From the NCBI GenBank assembly GCA_917880885.1, contig OU862923.1, forward strand, positions 23,472,770-23,536,769: 64,000 nucleotides of DNA. The letters are read 5' to 3'. The translations under genes and the position numbers were made by a program. Every line of letters begins with the position of its first letter. Position 1 is the stretch's first letter. The stretch comes from Limnephilus marmoratus. Its lineage: Eukaryota > Arthropoda > Insecta > Trichoptera > Limnephilidae. Shown one piece after another: positions 54,446 to 64,000 of the stretch. Below the pieces are notes generated by a model. That model had not been told where the DNA came from. It did not search any database and worked only from the letters and a program-made list of their open reading frames with translations.

Positions 54446-54645
54446 TAAATGAAACAATTCAACTTTGATTGAACCACTTATGTAAGGAGTAAATCCGACC
54501 GGTTTCAGAACAAACGTTCCTTCTTCAGTATACGCTGGCCCTGAAGAAGGAACGTTTGTTCTGAAACCGGTCGGATTTACTCATTATATAAGTGGTTCAA
54601 ACAAAGTTGAATTGTTTCATTTATATATAATGAATAACCACAAAG
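54446..54645. mobile_element. Inverted pair of Penelope-like termini
   Basis: 54446-54527 and 54541-54625 are inverted copies of the same terminus (AAGTGGTTCAAACAAAGTTG ... ), meeting at a 13-base centre. Each arm contains a hammerhead-like core. The left arm stops exactly at the CTGA of its core, the right arm has the full motif. Confidence 0.75.
54495..54574. ncRNA. Hammerhead-like motifs 6a (minus) and 6b (plus)
   Basis: Plus copy: helix I strand CC (54539-54540), core CTGAAGA, extra A, helix II GGAAC / GTTCT (one G-U) with loop GTTT, GAA (54563-54565), self-complementary ACCGGT (54566-54571), cleavage-site base C, GG (54573-54574). Minus copy (54495-54527) has the same core but no helix I 5' strand. 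Confidence 0.6.
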
Positions 54646-54660
54646 TTATAGCTTCATTAA

Positions 54661-54682
54661 AAAAAAAAAAAAAAAAAAAAAC
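54661..54682 (+). repeat. Poly(A) run of about 22
   Basis: Follows the Penelope terminal text AACCACAAAGTTATAGCTTC and could be part of its insertion tail. Confidence 0.8.
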
Positions 54683-55139
54683 ACCAACCACAACACCAAT
54701 AAAAAAAAACAACAATAAATAATTATTTATTCAAAATACGTATTTCTTTTTTATGTTTGACGGAAGCTTACATTGAAAGATAAGTTCTGAGACAATGCGC
54801 GTGTTTTCACTGAACCAGATTCAGTGGACATAATTTAGCTGTCCGTGAATGGATGTCATTTTCATAAGCGGTGCTACGTGCTGTTTTATTAGATTAGTAT
54901 GAATATGTAAATATATTTTTACAATGTCTATGGGTAGATGTAGTAATTTTTCACTTTGCTAAAATTAGACAGGTATTTTTTTTTCTTTTGAAAGAAAGTG
55001 TTCTTGAGGCAAATATTTTTTTATACACACTTTCTGTTTCACAAATCAAATAGTAGTATAGTAGTCTACTAATATTCAAAACTTATTTATTTGAAATCAA
55101 AAAATGAGCCTTTACGAATTAGTACTAACTAACTAACTG

Positions 55140-55890
55140 ATTAATCATCACGCCGTTTCCCCGCAGGGATAGGCAGAGAGGACGGACTGCCAAACAACTC
55201 GGTCTTGGCACACATTCTTTGCCTCACTCACATTCATACACCGTCTCATACATACTCTTGTATAATTCTGACTTTTGACATAGCCTGACTCAAGTATCTG
55301 ATTAACTTAAGTGTGCCATGTCTTCCTCGGGCTTCCCCGACTTCTACCATTCACATTCGCGTCATATATTCTTCTTACACTTCTTTCTTCGTTTATTCGC
55401 TCTACATGCCCAATTTGGGAGGCGGGAATGGGTACAGCCGCCCCGGGAACCTTTATTGGATAACCAACACCTCTGCCATAGGTCACCCCAGGTGGTTTGC
55501 TGCGTTTGGTGATTTAGCAGGGGTGCCCGGGTTCCCGGACACGCTGAACCCCAGATTCCTACCCACCCCATAAACCCTCTTCCTTCCCAGAATTCTCCCC
55601 TCCTTCATTTCCTTTAAAAACAACCCTCCACACACCATCGCCAAAAATGACATAGGGAAATTGTTTTCCTCAGGGCATCCTATGTGGAGCTCAAGTAAAA
55701 AAAAAAATGCCCAAACCATCCGAGGGTCCCTTTATTAAGCTTACTCATTATGCTTACATCAGCCGTGAATTTTACCACACATGCGCCTCAAAGATTTCAT
55801 TTCAACAGCATTCAGTTTTCTTTTATCCATCCTCTGCCAGTTCTATGCCTCACTGCCATACTTCAGGGTAGGTACCAGCACTCCCTAGTG
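55140..55890 (-). pseudogene. RTE-like RT relic split by retroposon C
   Basis: Minus strand 55890-55715 reads, with frameshifts, YGSEAQNWQR, LNAVEMKSLRRMCGK and a GWFGH end. Minus strand 55405-55140 continues KRIYDANVNG, GRSRGSPRKTW, RRCMNVSEAKNVCQDR and SVLSAYPCGETA. In intact relatives these blocks follow one another directly (YG.E.W..., ..GWFGHVERM..., GRPRKT..., ...C.DR..W.S..S.YP), so the element was whole before retroposon C inserted at the GWFGH position. Several stops show age. Confidence 0.75.
55414..55706 (+). mobile_element. Retroposon C, copy 3, intact with duplication
   Basis: Starts TTTGGGAGGCGGGAATGGG and ends CTCAAGTAAAAAAAAAAA. ATGCCCAA is duplicated at 55406-55413 and 55707-55714. 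The poly(A) end with a short duplication indicates insertion by LINE machinery. No A/B box was found, so it is not a typical tRNA SINE. The two 60-86 residue frames inside are by-products. Confidence 0.8.
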
Positions 55891-56042
55891 GCCTGTTAAC
55901 TTCGCTTCTTTTGACAGTTTTTTTTTATTAGCGCCAACGGTATTCAGTCCTCCATTAATGGAGTTACCTGCAGTTTCCCTTCTTTCAATATCTCTACTAG
56001 CCTGTGTTCATTAACCCGCCTAAAGTGTTCATTAACCCGCGT
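55891..56042. other. Unassigned spacer
   Basis: Contains a short local duplication (TAAAGTGTTCATTAACCCGC at 56021 against TGTGTTCATTAACCCGCC at 56003). No gene. Confidence 0.4.
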
Positions 56043-56608
56043 GCAGTAGTAAATTTATATTTTGCATTAGTCAGAAGTACACTGGAATATGCTTCGACAA
56101 TTTGGAATCCGCAGTACAAAGTATACCTACATAGATAGCATGAAACATATTCAAAACAAAATTATAAAATATCTTACCTTTAAATTCAACAATTACAAAG
56201 GCGAGCAATAGCTGATTTGACATTTATGTACAAAATTTTAAATAATAACATTTATTATACCGAACTTCTTTCACTTGTTAATTTTAATATACCATTAAGA
56301 TGTACACGTCATACAGAACTATTCCACGTGCTTAATCACAAGACAAATGCAGCATCTAATTCGCCAATAAATCGTGCTCTTCATATGTTTAATAATATTT
56401 GTCTAAATTCTAACATCGACATTTTCTCCGATTCACTGCCCAAATTTAAAAAGAGAATCATGTCAATAATATAAATTGATCAATGCGCATACATAATACA
56501 TACACACAAATTCACACAAGCACACACATCATCCCACTACATACATCACCCGGTAATTACATATTATATTATACATACCATATACGAAACACTACAATGA
56601 AATACGTA

Positions 56609-57467
56609 AGGGAACGTACCCATACTACGTGACACACTTTTTGCAATTTTTTACCCCCCCCCCCCCCGGTGACCACGTGTAGTATATTCCAAGACCCCCC
56701 CCTACAGTTTTCACGTAGTATTTCATAAATATGGTTTCGAATCAGTTTTTGCTAACAAAAAATAAAAAATGCATTATTTGGCTTATAATTGTCTTTATTA
56801 ATACGGTGCTTACTGCGTGATAGCAAGAGTGCATGCATTACAAGTGGAAAAAATATTATCAAGATAAAACTTACGTCAAAATATATTGAAACCTGAACGT
56901 AATTTATGGAAACGAAAGTCTTGTTATTTTTATAAACATTTTTCATCTCAATCATCTTCAACAAAAACGTTCCCTGAACTTTTTCACTTATTTGAATGTA
57001 CGAGGGTGGGTTTTTAAGTTTGCGGATTTAGTAAGGAGTGGAAATAAAAACCAAAATTATTTTTCCTTTTCAACATATTCACCTACTACCCTAATACATT
57101 TTTTCGATCTTTAAATTAACTTAAAGGAACTTTAAAACAGCGCGGAACTCAATTTCTCCACATTTCACAATTTCTTCCCGATTGAAGTGTTTGGTTGACG
57201 ATAGCTCAAAGACTAATAATCTAATTACGATAAAACCTGGTGTTTATCCTAAAAATGAGTTGTTCAATTAGTACTTAACTCAGCGGTACCCCCATTAATC
57301 ACTTACCTTCCCATTCCGCGAACTTCAAAACCTCCCCTCGTAGCTCGAAAAAAAACGCGAGATTTCTAGATTGACTACGTGATAAAAACCTAAGCCCCCC
57401 TCCCGACTAAGCGTGGTATTTTGATGACCCCCCCCTGAACAGGTCACATAGTATGGGTACGTTCCCT
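56609..57467. mobile_element. DNA transposon with 25-bp inverted ends
   Basis: AGGGAACGTACCCATACTAC plus GTGAC at the left is mirrored at 57443-57467 with one change. Homopolymer C-runs (56653-56669, 56694-56702 and 57429-57435) lie near both ends. No transposase is visible. ATGAAATA-type text flanks both sides (56597, 57483) but the exact duplication is unclear. Superfamily unassigned. Confidence 0.8.
57001..57340 (-). mobile_element. mariner-derived MITE with TA duplication
   Basis: Ends CGAGGGTGGGTTTTTAAGTT and the complement of CGAGGGGAGGTTTTGAAGTT are about 26-bp inverted repeats, flanked by TA at 56999-57000 and 57341-57342. Near the left end the minus strand reads KKCIRVVGEYVEK, the C-terminal end of a mariner transposase, so this is a deletion derivative of an autonomous mariner. 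It lies inside the transposon at 56609. Confidence 0.85.
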
Positions 57468-57560
57468 AACAGGTATCCACCATGAAATATACTTATTAAT
57501 TGTAATTTTTTTTTCAACGATGTATCTAATGTACTGTATGTTTTTCTTTATAAATAAATA

Positions 57561-58526
57561 ATAAGAAATATTCTCTGTAATTATTTCGTCACCAGTCCAT
57601 TGCTACTGTATTTGGGGATCAATCAAGTTGAAAAGTACCCGATATCGGAATGGAGCCCGTGCCAAGATTTAAACTGCGCATACCATCAGCAATGGGATAA
57701 ATGTGGAAATAAGAAGAATACACAATATCACCCCAGACAAATTCCTTAATAAATTGTATTAATGTTTATTCAGTTACGAGAGAATTCTAAATGAACGAAT
57801 TTCGTCGACAGAGAAACTTAAGAAGAATTTAATTTTTCTCATTATTACTGTTCGGTTGAATTTTTGTAACAAAATGAACGCTTAACTTGTTTATATATTC
57901 GAACAAAAGCCATTACATAACTTTCTTGGAATTTTATTTATCCATTTTTATTGAAGGGAAAATAAAAGGCTTATTTTTACTAAAAGTAGATCCCCACTGG
58001 GGTTTGAGTTATCTTGTTCAAATTTATGAGCTTATTCTGCGATAGTAAAATGACAATATTATTTACGATTTGTGACTTTAAAATACAAAACAAAAATTCG
58101 TTATCTAAAATGTTTATTTAATAAATCTGGCAAATCCAAAAAAATCATTATTAAGGACGGGTTGTTTAAAAAAAATTAACAATTCATTTAATGTTTGAAG
58201 TTAACTTTCACGTTCGGTGTAAGTTCTATTCAAGTTCTGTTATTATATCATTATAGGACAGTTGCTTCATACAACTGAAATAATTACACAACTTTAATAG
58301 CACTTACACAGAACGTGAAAATCATCTTAAAGTATTTGATGAATTGTAAAATTTTTTTTAAACAATTTATCCTTCTCAATTATTATTTTTCTTTTAAGTT
58401 AAAACTCACTTTTATTGATTTTTTCTTCGTTAATGAACCACATTCTTTAATATTAAAAAGTTCCGTAGCTCGAATGAGTTCCTTGGAGCTAATTTGCTTC
58501 AGAGTGGTAAATACTTAATGATACCC
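57561..58526. other. No supported feature
   Basis: AT-rich. A 67-residue frame at 58315-58518 is Phe/Leu-rich and unmatched. Confidence 0.4.
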
Positions 58527-58700
58527 ATAATGAAAGACCACCGATCTGAATTAATCATTGTATAAAATGGCTCCAACCGTGTTTTGTGACCAGATCTATT
58601 AACAAGGTATGTCACCCATCCTTCTTTTGTGACCAGATCTATTAACAAGGTATGTCCCCCATCTTCTTTCACATTCTTTCCCTTAGCGCTTCCTCTTGCC
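58527..58700 (+). mobile_element. SINE-A, truncated, with 44-bp internal duplication
   Basis: Contains ATGAAAGACCACCGATCTG, the stretch TTTTGTGACCAGATCTATTA... twice in tandem (58580 and 58624), then the pyrimidine-rich block and an end at CTTGCCTTAAACATACC. Confidence 0.6.
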
Positions 58701-59511
58701 TTAAACATACCATACGTTGTTCTACTATAGTAAAACAACGATATGATTATCGATGTCAATCGTATTGTCAACACTTTAATTAATCTTATATGGACATGGT
58801 TCTAACTGACCCTTTTATTTGAAAATAGCCTTTGATCACCAAACCATTTCTTTTGCTCATTTATCAGACCAACATAATTTTTAGAGCAATTTGTGTTGTA
58901 TTTCCGTGGATACTTGTATGACGAAGTTCTAAAATCAAGCTTTTAAAGTTTCCATATATTTTACAAGGTTCTAACATCACTTTAAACCTTTTGCAATTAC
59001 CATTTTTGTATCTGTCAGTTTGTATCATTTTTAGGACGCGCAGTGCAGTTCATCACTTTAGTTGGACATCGTTCTAACTTCACCATATTCTGAGGTGTCA
59101 AAGTTTTAAGAGACGATTTCTCATCTCAATTGGTACGAGACGATTTCTCGTACCAATTTCTGATTTTGAGATTCAATTTTTTGTAAAGTATTTCAGTTAA
59201 GCATATTTTAAAGGAAAATATTTTATTAGAATGTGGCCTTATCATGGATGGGCAATAGGGGAATGTAGTTAGAACCTTATGCAATGAAGTATCATGCCCT
59301 AGCTGATTGCATATGGTTCCATCGTCAAGTTTAGGTATATTCTAAAAATAGTGAAAATATATCTTATTATAATAATATCATTTAATTAAAAATGACTCCA
59401 CAAAGTATATTTGCACAGTTCGAAGAAATAAAATATTTTCCATTAAAATATGTAAAATGAAAATCCTTTTCAAAAGATTTAATCTCAATTCTTATTCTTA
59501 TTTTTATTTTA
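58701..59511. other. No gene; one perfect hairpin
   Basis: A 13-bp perfect inverted repeat AATTGGTACGAGA / TCTCGTACCAATT with a 5-nt loop lies at 59128-59158. The rest is AT-rich with no supported feature. Confidence 0.5.
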
Positions 59512-59625
59512 TTTTATTTATTAGCGTTATCAACAGTCTTCATAAATTCATATACCACAGTGTTAAGAATATGTATGTCATTGACCAATAAAATAACGAC
59601 AAATTTAAATTTAGAACCATAATAC
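59512..59625 (-). repeat. Retroelement 3' tail, copy 2
   Basis: Matches 2808-2900 from TTTTATTTTATTTATTAGCG to GACCAATAAAATAACGAC. Confidence 0.5.
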
Positions 59626-60136
59626 AAAAATACATAACAATACCTATACCTGATATAAACATTGTCTGATAAAGTGCATCTTCTTACTCATGTAAATCTA
59701 CAAAAAGTGTTTAGTGAAATTTTTCGAAGGTTTACATTTAAATTTTAATGGATATCAATAATATCTTCCAGGAAATGATTTCATTTAAATTCGAACTGCT
59801 AAAAGTAAGAGAGGAAATGTGGCGAACAAAAAAAAGAGAAATCAATGAAACATACATTTTTAGTTAAACATGTGTTATTCGTTCGAGTGTTTTTTTAATT
59901 TTTTTTAAATTTTTTGATTTTAATTTTTTTAATGTAAATCAGAAATAGGTAAACAGGTTATGAGAAATCATCGTCTGTCCTGCGACATTTCTGCTCTGTT
60001 CTGCTCTGCATATGCCCAGCCTAAAGCGTGGCCTGTTTTTTCCAATGCTTTCCCTCAATTTTCACCTCATTAATACTTCCTTTTAGTACAAGTAGTAAGA
60101 CAGCAATAAGGTTATTTATGTCAGTCGTATTGTAAT
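59626..60136. other. No supported feature
   Basis: AT-rich sequence without readable frames. Confidence 0.4.
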
Positions 60137-61459
60137 AATTTTAAATACCAGAGGTTTTAGGAATACTTCAACTGTAAAAATTTTGTATACATCCTTAGTA
60201 CGTAGTCAAGTAGAATATAACTCATCGATCTGGTCCCCCCATTTTAAATTGCATTCAGATCCAATCGAAAAAATTCAACACAAATTCCTAAGACATTTAA
60301 ATTTTAAACTCGGTGTTCCCATTGAAAACATAAATTATAACTACTTAATGAAATAATTTTATTTTATTTATTTATTGAAAAATAAGAAGAAATACATGAA
60401 AATACATAGAAATACATTAAATTTATTAAATCTCTCAGATCTAAGAATTATATCCGACTTAATATTTATGTTCAAAATTGTAAATGGTAAAATAGACAGT
60501 CCTGATTTAATTAAGCTCATCGAATTTCATATACCCAGTAGAGCAACCCGCTCCAAAATCTTGTTTCAATGTAACAACAACTGGACTGAGTACACGAAAC
60601 ACTTGCTTTTACCTAGATTACATGAAGTTAGTAATAGATACGCAGATGTGGCGGATCTATTTAACTCAGGGTTTCCCAACCAGTGGTCCGCGGACCACTA
60701 GTGGCCCGCAAGAGGCTAGAAGGTCCGCCGGTCAATAAACAAGCCAGCTCTCGGTCGGTCTGAAAAAAAATCAGGACAATATTCAGTTTATCATTATTGT
60801 ACCTTGTGGTCAGTAGCCATTATAGTATTCCGTTTCGCCCTACCCTATCCTAACCCATTCTACCCCCTCCGTTGTGGTAAATATTCTGCTAGAACCCGTC
60901 CTACCCTATTCCATTACGCCCCTCCCGTTGTGCTATCCGTCCCGGGTGCCACCCGCGCTGGCCTACGCCACTAGGGCGGATAACGTAGTGTCACCCCTTC
61001 CCCCCCCCCATTAAAGTTGACAAAACACACATTTCGACTTCATAAAAAATTGGTCCATCCTGGAGGGGGGGGGGGGGGTGGAGAAATGTGGTCTTGGGGG
61101 TGAAACTAAACTCGGTCGGGTGGCACTCGGGGCACCGCTCCCCCCTCGCTACGCCACTGCTTGTGGTCCCTGTCGAAAAAATAAACGTACAAGTGGTCCC
61201 GGGTCAGAAAAAGGTTGGGAACCACTGATTTAACTGCACGGAAGCTAGGTACAAGAAGGCTCTTCTATCATATATATCTTTAATCAATATTAATTTTATT
61301 TATACTATAGTATTGAATGTAATTGTAGCCCTTTGTGTCATTCTTAATCAAATACCACAATTAACTTAACTTTTTTTATAATTTTTTTTATGTATCTACA
61401 ACTAATATTTTGTGACATGTAATATGTATTTACGGTATATTTATACCGTTAATAAATAA
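60137..61459 (+). pseudogene. Jockey/CR1-like RT tail cut by a hAT element
   Basis: With frame changes the plus strand reads NTRGFRNTSTVKILYTSLVR, EYNSSIWSPHFKLHSDPIEK and KFLRHLNFKLG, then in the 60375-60666 frame LNLSDLRIISDLIFMFKIVN, PSRATRSKILFQ and RYADVADLF. After the hAT (60667-61227) and its duplicated ATTTAACT the frame continues CTEARYKKALLSYI. The tail design is the same as at 10129 and 56043. A TTTTATTTTATTTATTTATT insertion-like stretch lies at 60357-60376. The 3' end is an AATAAATAAAT tail at 61450. Confidence 0.75.
60667..61227. mobile_element. 561-bp non-autonomous hAT with 8-bp duplication
   Basis: Ends CAGGGTTTCCCAACC and GGTTGGGAACCACTG are hAT-type inverted repeats. ATTTAACT is exactly duplicated (60659-60666, 61228-61235). 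Inner text has CAGTGGTCCGCGGACCACTA (palindromic) near the left end and G/C homopolymers (61004-61012, 61062-61079). No transposase. Confidence 0.92.
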
Positions 61460-61760
61460 ATCACAAAAGTCCGCCAGACAATACATTCTTTAACTCAAGT
61501 GTGATTCTACGAGACCGTTAGTAACAGACCAAACTCCGCAGCGTCCGGACTGCAAAGCGTGACCTGCTATTCCCAGGACATTCCTCCAATTTTCACCCTA
61601 TATCAATAATACGGCTAATATCCGAGAATAGCGATTCGGTAGCTACATAAACTTGGCGTTTCCACGTAACAATTTGATTTAGCTATTTGACTTGGGCCGG
61701 AACTTGGTACAACTTTTCCCAGTTACTTTTGTGCAGCTGTCCGCGCGGGTCTTAATGCCA
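61460..61760. other. No supported feature
   Basis: Unassigned sequence before the 189-bp duplication. Confidence 0.4.
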
Positions 61761-62135
61761 TCGCACAGGGTGAAAGGAAATAATTGAGTTATTTTGCAGG
61801 ATCTACTGTGGAAGGTGTGGAGAAGTGATGAGTTAGAGGTGGGGGCTCCAATTTGTTTAAACATCTCAATCTTTATATATAAAAATTAAAATATGCTCGC
61901 TTATGTGTATGTTGTATGTATGTAAGTTGTCCACGTATTGCTATATTTATCGCACAGGTTGAAAGGAAATAATTGAGTTATTTTGCAGGATCTACTGTGG
62001 AAGGTGTGGAGAAGTGATGAGTTAGAGGTGGGGCCTCCAATTTCTTTAAACATCTTAATCTTTATATATAAAAATTAAAATATGCTTGCTTATGTGTATG
62101 TATAAAAGTTGTCTACGTATTGCTATATTAATGTT
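61761..62135 (+). repeat. 189-bp tandem duplication with a Helitron 5' end
   Basis: TCGCACAGG(G/T)TGAAAGG starts at 61761 and 61950. Each unit carries the same host-like part and then TCTTTATATATAAAAATTAA (61870 and 62059), the form of a Helitron 5' terminus. The second terminus runs on into the full element that ends at 62721. Confidence 0.85.
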
Positions 62136-62721
62136 TGAAACTTTCAAAATACCTTCTTTCCACCCTCGCGAAGGTTTTTGGATTATTACAACCACATGAC
62201 AATACATCTGTAAAGTTTTTCAATCATTACACAAACTCTTACGAAACTGTCAAAATTTTAAAATGACATTTTGCAAACCATCGATTGCTGAATCAAAATT
62301 CAATTTTCGAATAAACTCTTTAAATTAATAAATTAATTTGAAGAACTAAGACTACTAAGTACTTCAGAATTATAGGTATTTTAAATAGGTACCTGTGTTA
62401 GGTATCACATTTGATTGATAGTTTTTATAATATACACAAATTAATGTTTGTGATATATCAAAAATAAAAAAAATTCAATAAAAAAAGAGCTGTTTGAAAA
62501 CTGAATGTGCTGGGACTGAATATATGGAACGCGGGTGGGGGGTTGGCGGGATGGCGGAGCGGGAGAGGGGTGGGGAAGGTGAAGGGAGAACGCGTGAGGG
62601 AAAGGGGACATTGGAACGGAAGGTGCGGCGGAAGGGGAACGGGGCAAATGGGAAAGGACACGCAGCGTGAAACATTTTTTTTTATTAAGTGGCATTGCAA
62701 CGCATGCCGGGAAATCGCTAG
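62059..62721 (+). mobile_element. Non-autonomous Helitron, family 2, copy 2
   Basis: Starts TCTTTATATATAAAAATT after A, shares GAGCTGTTTGAAAACTGAAT, a G-rich section and GGAAAGGACACGCAG with 50180-50370, and ends with hairpin GGCAT / ATGCC and CTAG (62718-62721) followed by T. It lacks the 108-bp unit present in copy 1. Minus-strand Pro-rich frames are by-products of the G-rich section. Confidence 0.75.
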
Positions 62722-62934
62722 TTAAACTATACACGCAATGAAATTAAACCAAGGTTAAGTACAACAAATCCACAATGTTACCACAAAATAATAGTGTATT
62801 AGTAATAACAAGAAACTAGATGTGATGAAAGAGAATATTAATTTCAATGATGAAGATAGAATTTGATTTTGGAAATGAAAATCTCCTGCTACCACCACAG
62901 TAAGCGAAAAATGTTGCTTGTGTCGTGATGGAGG

Positions 62935-63012
62935 ACTTAGCCAGCCTAGAAATCGAATACGCGACACCTGGATGGGACCCAAAAGCGATGCCAATTCAGC
63001 CACTGACCTGTC
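62935..63012 (-). mobile_element. tRNA-like SINE head (third family)
   Basis: On the minus strand an A box (TGGCTGAATTGG) and B box (GTATTCGATTTC) are about 31 bases apart, as in a tRNA. The text in between and around is not that of SINE-A or SINE-B. The body is not recognisable. Frames of 82-84 residues on both strands cover it by chance. Confidence 0.45.
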
Positions 63013-63508
63013 TAATTATTAAGGAAAGAACTTTGTTGGACTTAAATTTAATATTAAAAACAACCGATTTACGTTGGAATACAAATTTATCGCATGTGAA
63101 TGTAAAATTTCGGCCCAAAAACCACATTAAAAAAAATACGTATATCATATCATATAAGATTTTTTTTAATTACCGCTAACTCGCCAAAAAATGTTAAAAT
63201 CGCCACTGAAATATTTAATATATACAAATAAATAAGGTAGAACATATTAGTACAAGACTTTTTTTTATACGCACTAAACTTTTGATTAGGAAAATCATTA
63301 CTCAGCTTTGGCCTCAAATCCAAATTTTAGTTAAGAAAAAGGCCACGCAGCCGTTTCTCCAGCCGTTCTTTCATTTGCTTGTTGCTGGTCCAAACGATGA
63401 AAAATATAAATTTAATATCACCATAACATTATGAAGAATCTAAGCAAAAGAAAAACAAATTGTATTTTATCTAAGACTGTCGTAAAAACATCATTATTTA
63501 CTCCTAAG

Positions 63509-63765
63509 ACTCTGTAATTGCGACAATTAACCTATTTCACAAATTTAAAGATGCCTATAGCTAGGTAAGAATGATAGCTAAAATAATATTTGTCAACAAT
63601 ACGAAAGAAGTAATTTTATTAATAAATCAATAGCATGACTCTGTAATTGCGCCAATTAACCTACTCCACAAATTTAAAGATGCATTTAGCCATGTTAGAA
63701 TGATAGCTAAAATAATATTTGTCAACAATACGAAGGAAGTAATTTTATTAATAAAATAACTACGT
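63509..63765 (+). repeat. 129-bp tandem duplication
   Basis: ACTCTGTAATTGCG(A/C)CAATTAACC starts at 63509 and 63638; the two units are about 90% identical over their length, ending GTAATTTTATTAATAAA. No coding. Confidence 0.9.
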
Positions 63766-64000
63766 TTTACGAAGATCTATGCAATATGTATTTACTCTGA
63801 AAACCTTTTTTATGTAACCGTAGATTCGTTCTGTTCCCGGGCGGAGAGGAGAAATTTCCTTTTAGTTTCCACGGATGGAATAAAATAGTTAATTTATATG
63901 GAAAGCGTAGGGGTGAGGAAAAGTTTAAGGCTTTTAGAGGTGTCGCGTAGGAACTTGGTCACAGTTGTAACATGGCTAATTAGCTTGTTAGCAGCTTTCC
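63766..64000. other. No feature seen
   Basis: Unassigned end of the window. Confidence 0.4.

Larger units (their letters stand above)
56043..57560 (+). pseudogene. Jockey/CR1-like RT tail with insertion in its 3' UTR
   Basis: The plus strand reads FALVRSTLEYASTIWNPQYK, then with frame changes the 85-residue block 56217-56474: FMYKILNNNIYYTELL, FNIPLRCTRHTELFH and DSLPKFKKRIMSII-stop. The W.P.Y and YKIL...R....F...FK patterns place it with the other non-LTR tails here; a second copy is at 17490. The 3' untranslated part begins CA-rich, is cut by a DNA transposon at 56609-57467, and resumes to an AATAAATAATAAG end near 57560. Confidence 0.75.

Noticed and set aside
1..64000. A CRISPR array or bacterial operon.
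   Set aside because: Tandem repeats here have no unique spacers of uniform length, and the gene content is eukaryotic.

Overview
This window looks like AT-rich, intergenic, repeat-packed nuclear DNA of an arthropod, most likely an insect. The evidence is the element mix (R1-, RTE- and Jockey/CR1-type non-LTR retrotransposons, a Penelope-like element with a GIY-YIG endonuclease, mariner, hAT and Helitron relics, tRNA-derived SINEs), a short TTAGG-type tract near 13.74 kb, and long runs of A/T with no host exon I could recognise. I found no single-copy cellular protein gene. The species cannot be named from the sequence alone.

Layout. 0-6 kb: foldback elements (1039-1826, 1921-2208, 5796-5980) and SINE remnants. 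6-9 kb: a reverse transcriptase (RT) tail, a Helitron, a dispersed repeat and the 3' end of a Penelope-like element (7870-8535). 9-13 kb: a SINE, non-LTR tails, a short Ty3/gypsy RT-RNase H piece (11016-11172) and a complete but decayed mariner (11611-12388). 15.6-19.5 kb: a 108-bp minisatellite, a Penelope-type terminus, an inverted SINE pair and a 1.5-kb hAT relic with retroelements nested in it. 20-30 kb: a poly(A) retroposon split by an RTE with an 18-bp target duplication, a 66-bp minisatellite, and a 205-bp array broken by a SINE that is itself broken by a Helitron. 30-37 kb: a frameshifted non-LTR RT, a 1.06-kb foldback element with an 8-bp duplication, and an RTE fragment with a 5' inversion. 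38-41 kb: Penelope termini and SINE pairs. 42.8-46.2 kb: the one long intact reading frame, an R1-clade endonuclease/RT. 49 kb: a tRNA-Lys-like gene. 50-64 kb: Helitrons, more Penelope termini, an RTE relic split by a retroposon, a three-level nest at 56-57.5 kb, and a non-LTR element cut by a hAT.

The most interesting signal is a set of short structured motifs at the ends of Penelope-like fragments (8498-8535, 16663-16701, 38616-38653, 39129-39166, 52558-52602, 54495-54574). Each fits a minimal hammerhead ribozyme: a CTGAnGA-type core, a short hairpin, GAA, then a self-complementary ACCGGT or ACATGT in most copies, then one H base, with a short helix I that co-varies between copies. Hammerheads are known in Penelope-like elements; what stands out here is several divergent copies within 46 kb, an extra base after the core, and dimer-type helix III sequences.

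Many insertions here have readable target-site duplications and internal order, so the window works as a stratigraphic record of insertions rather than a set of cooperating genes. All coordinates for repeat edges are by eye and approximate unless a duplication or terminal motif is stated.
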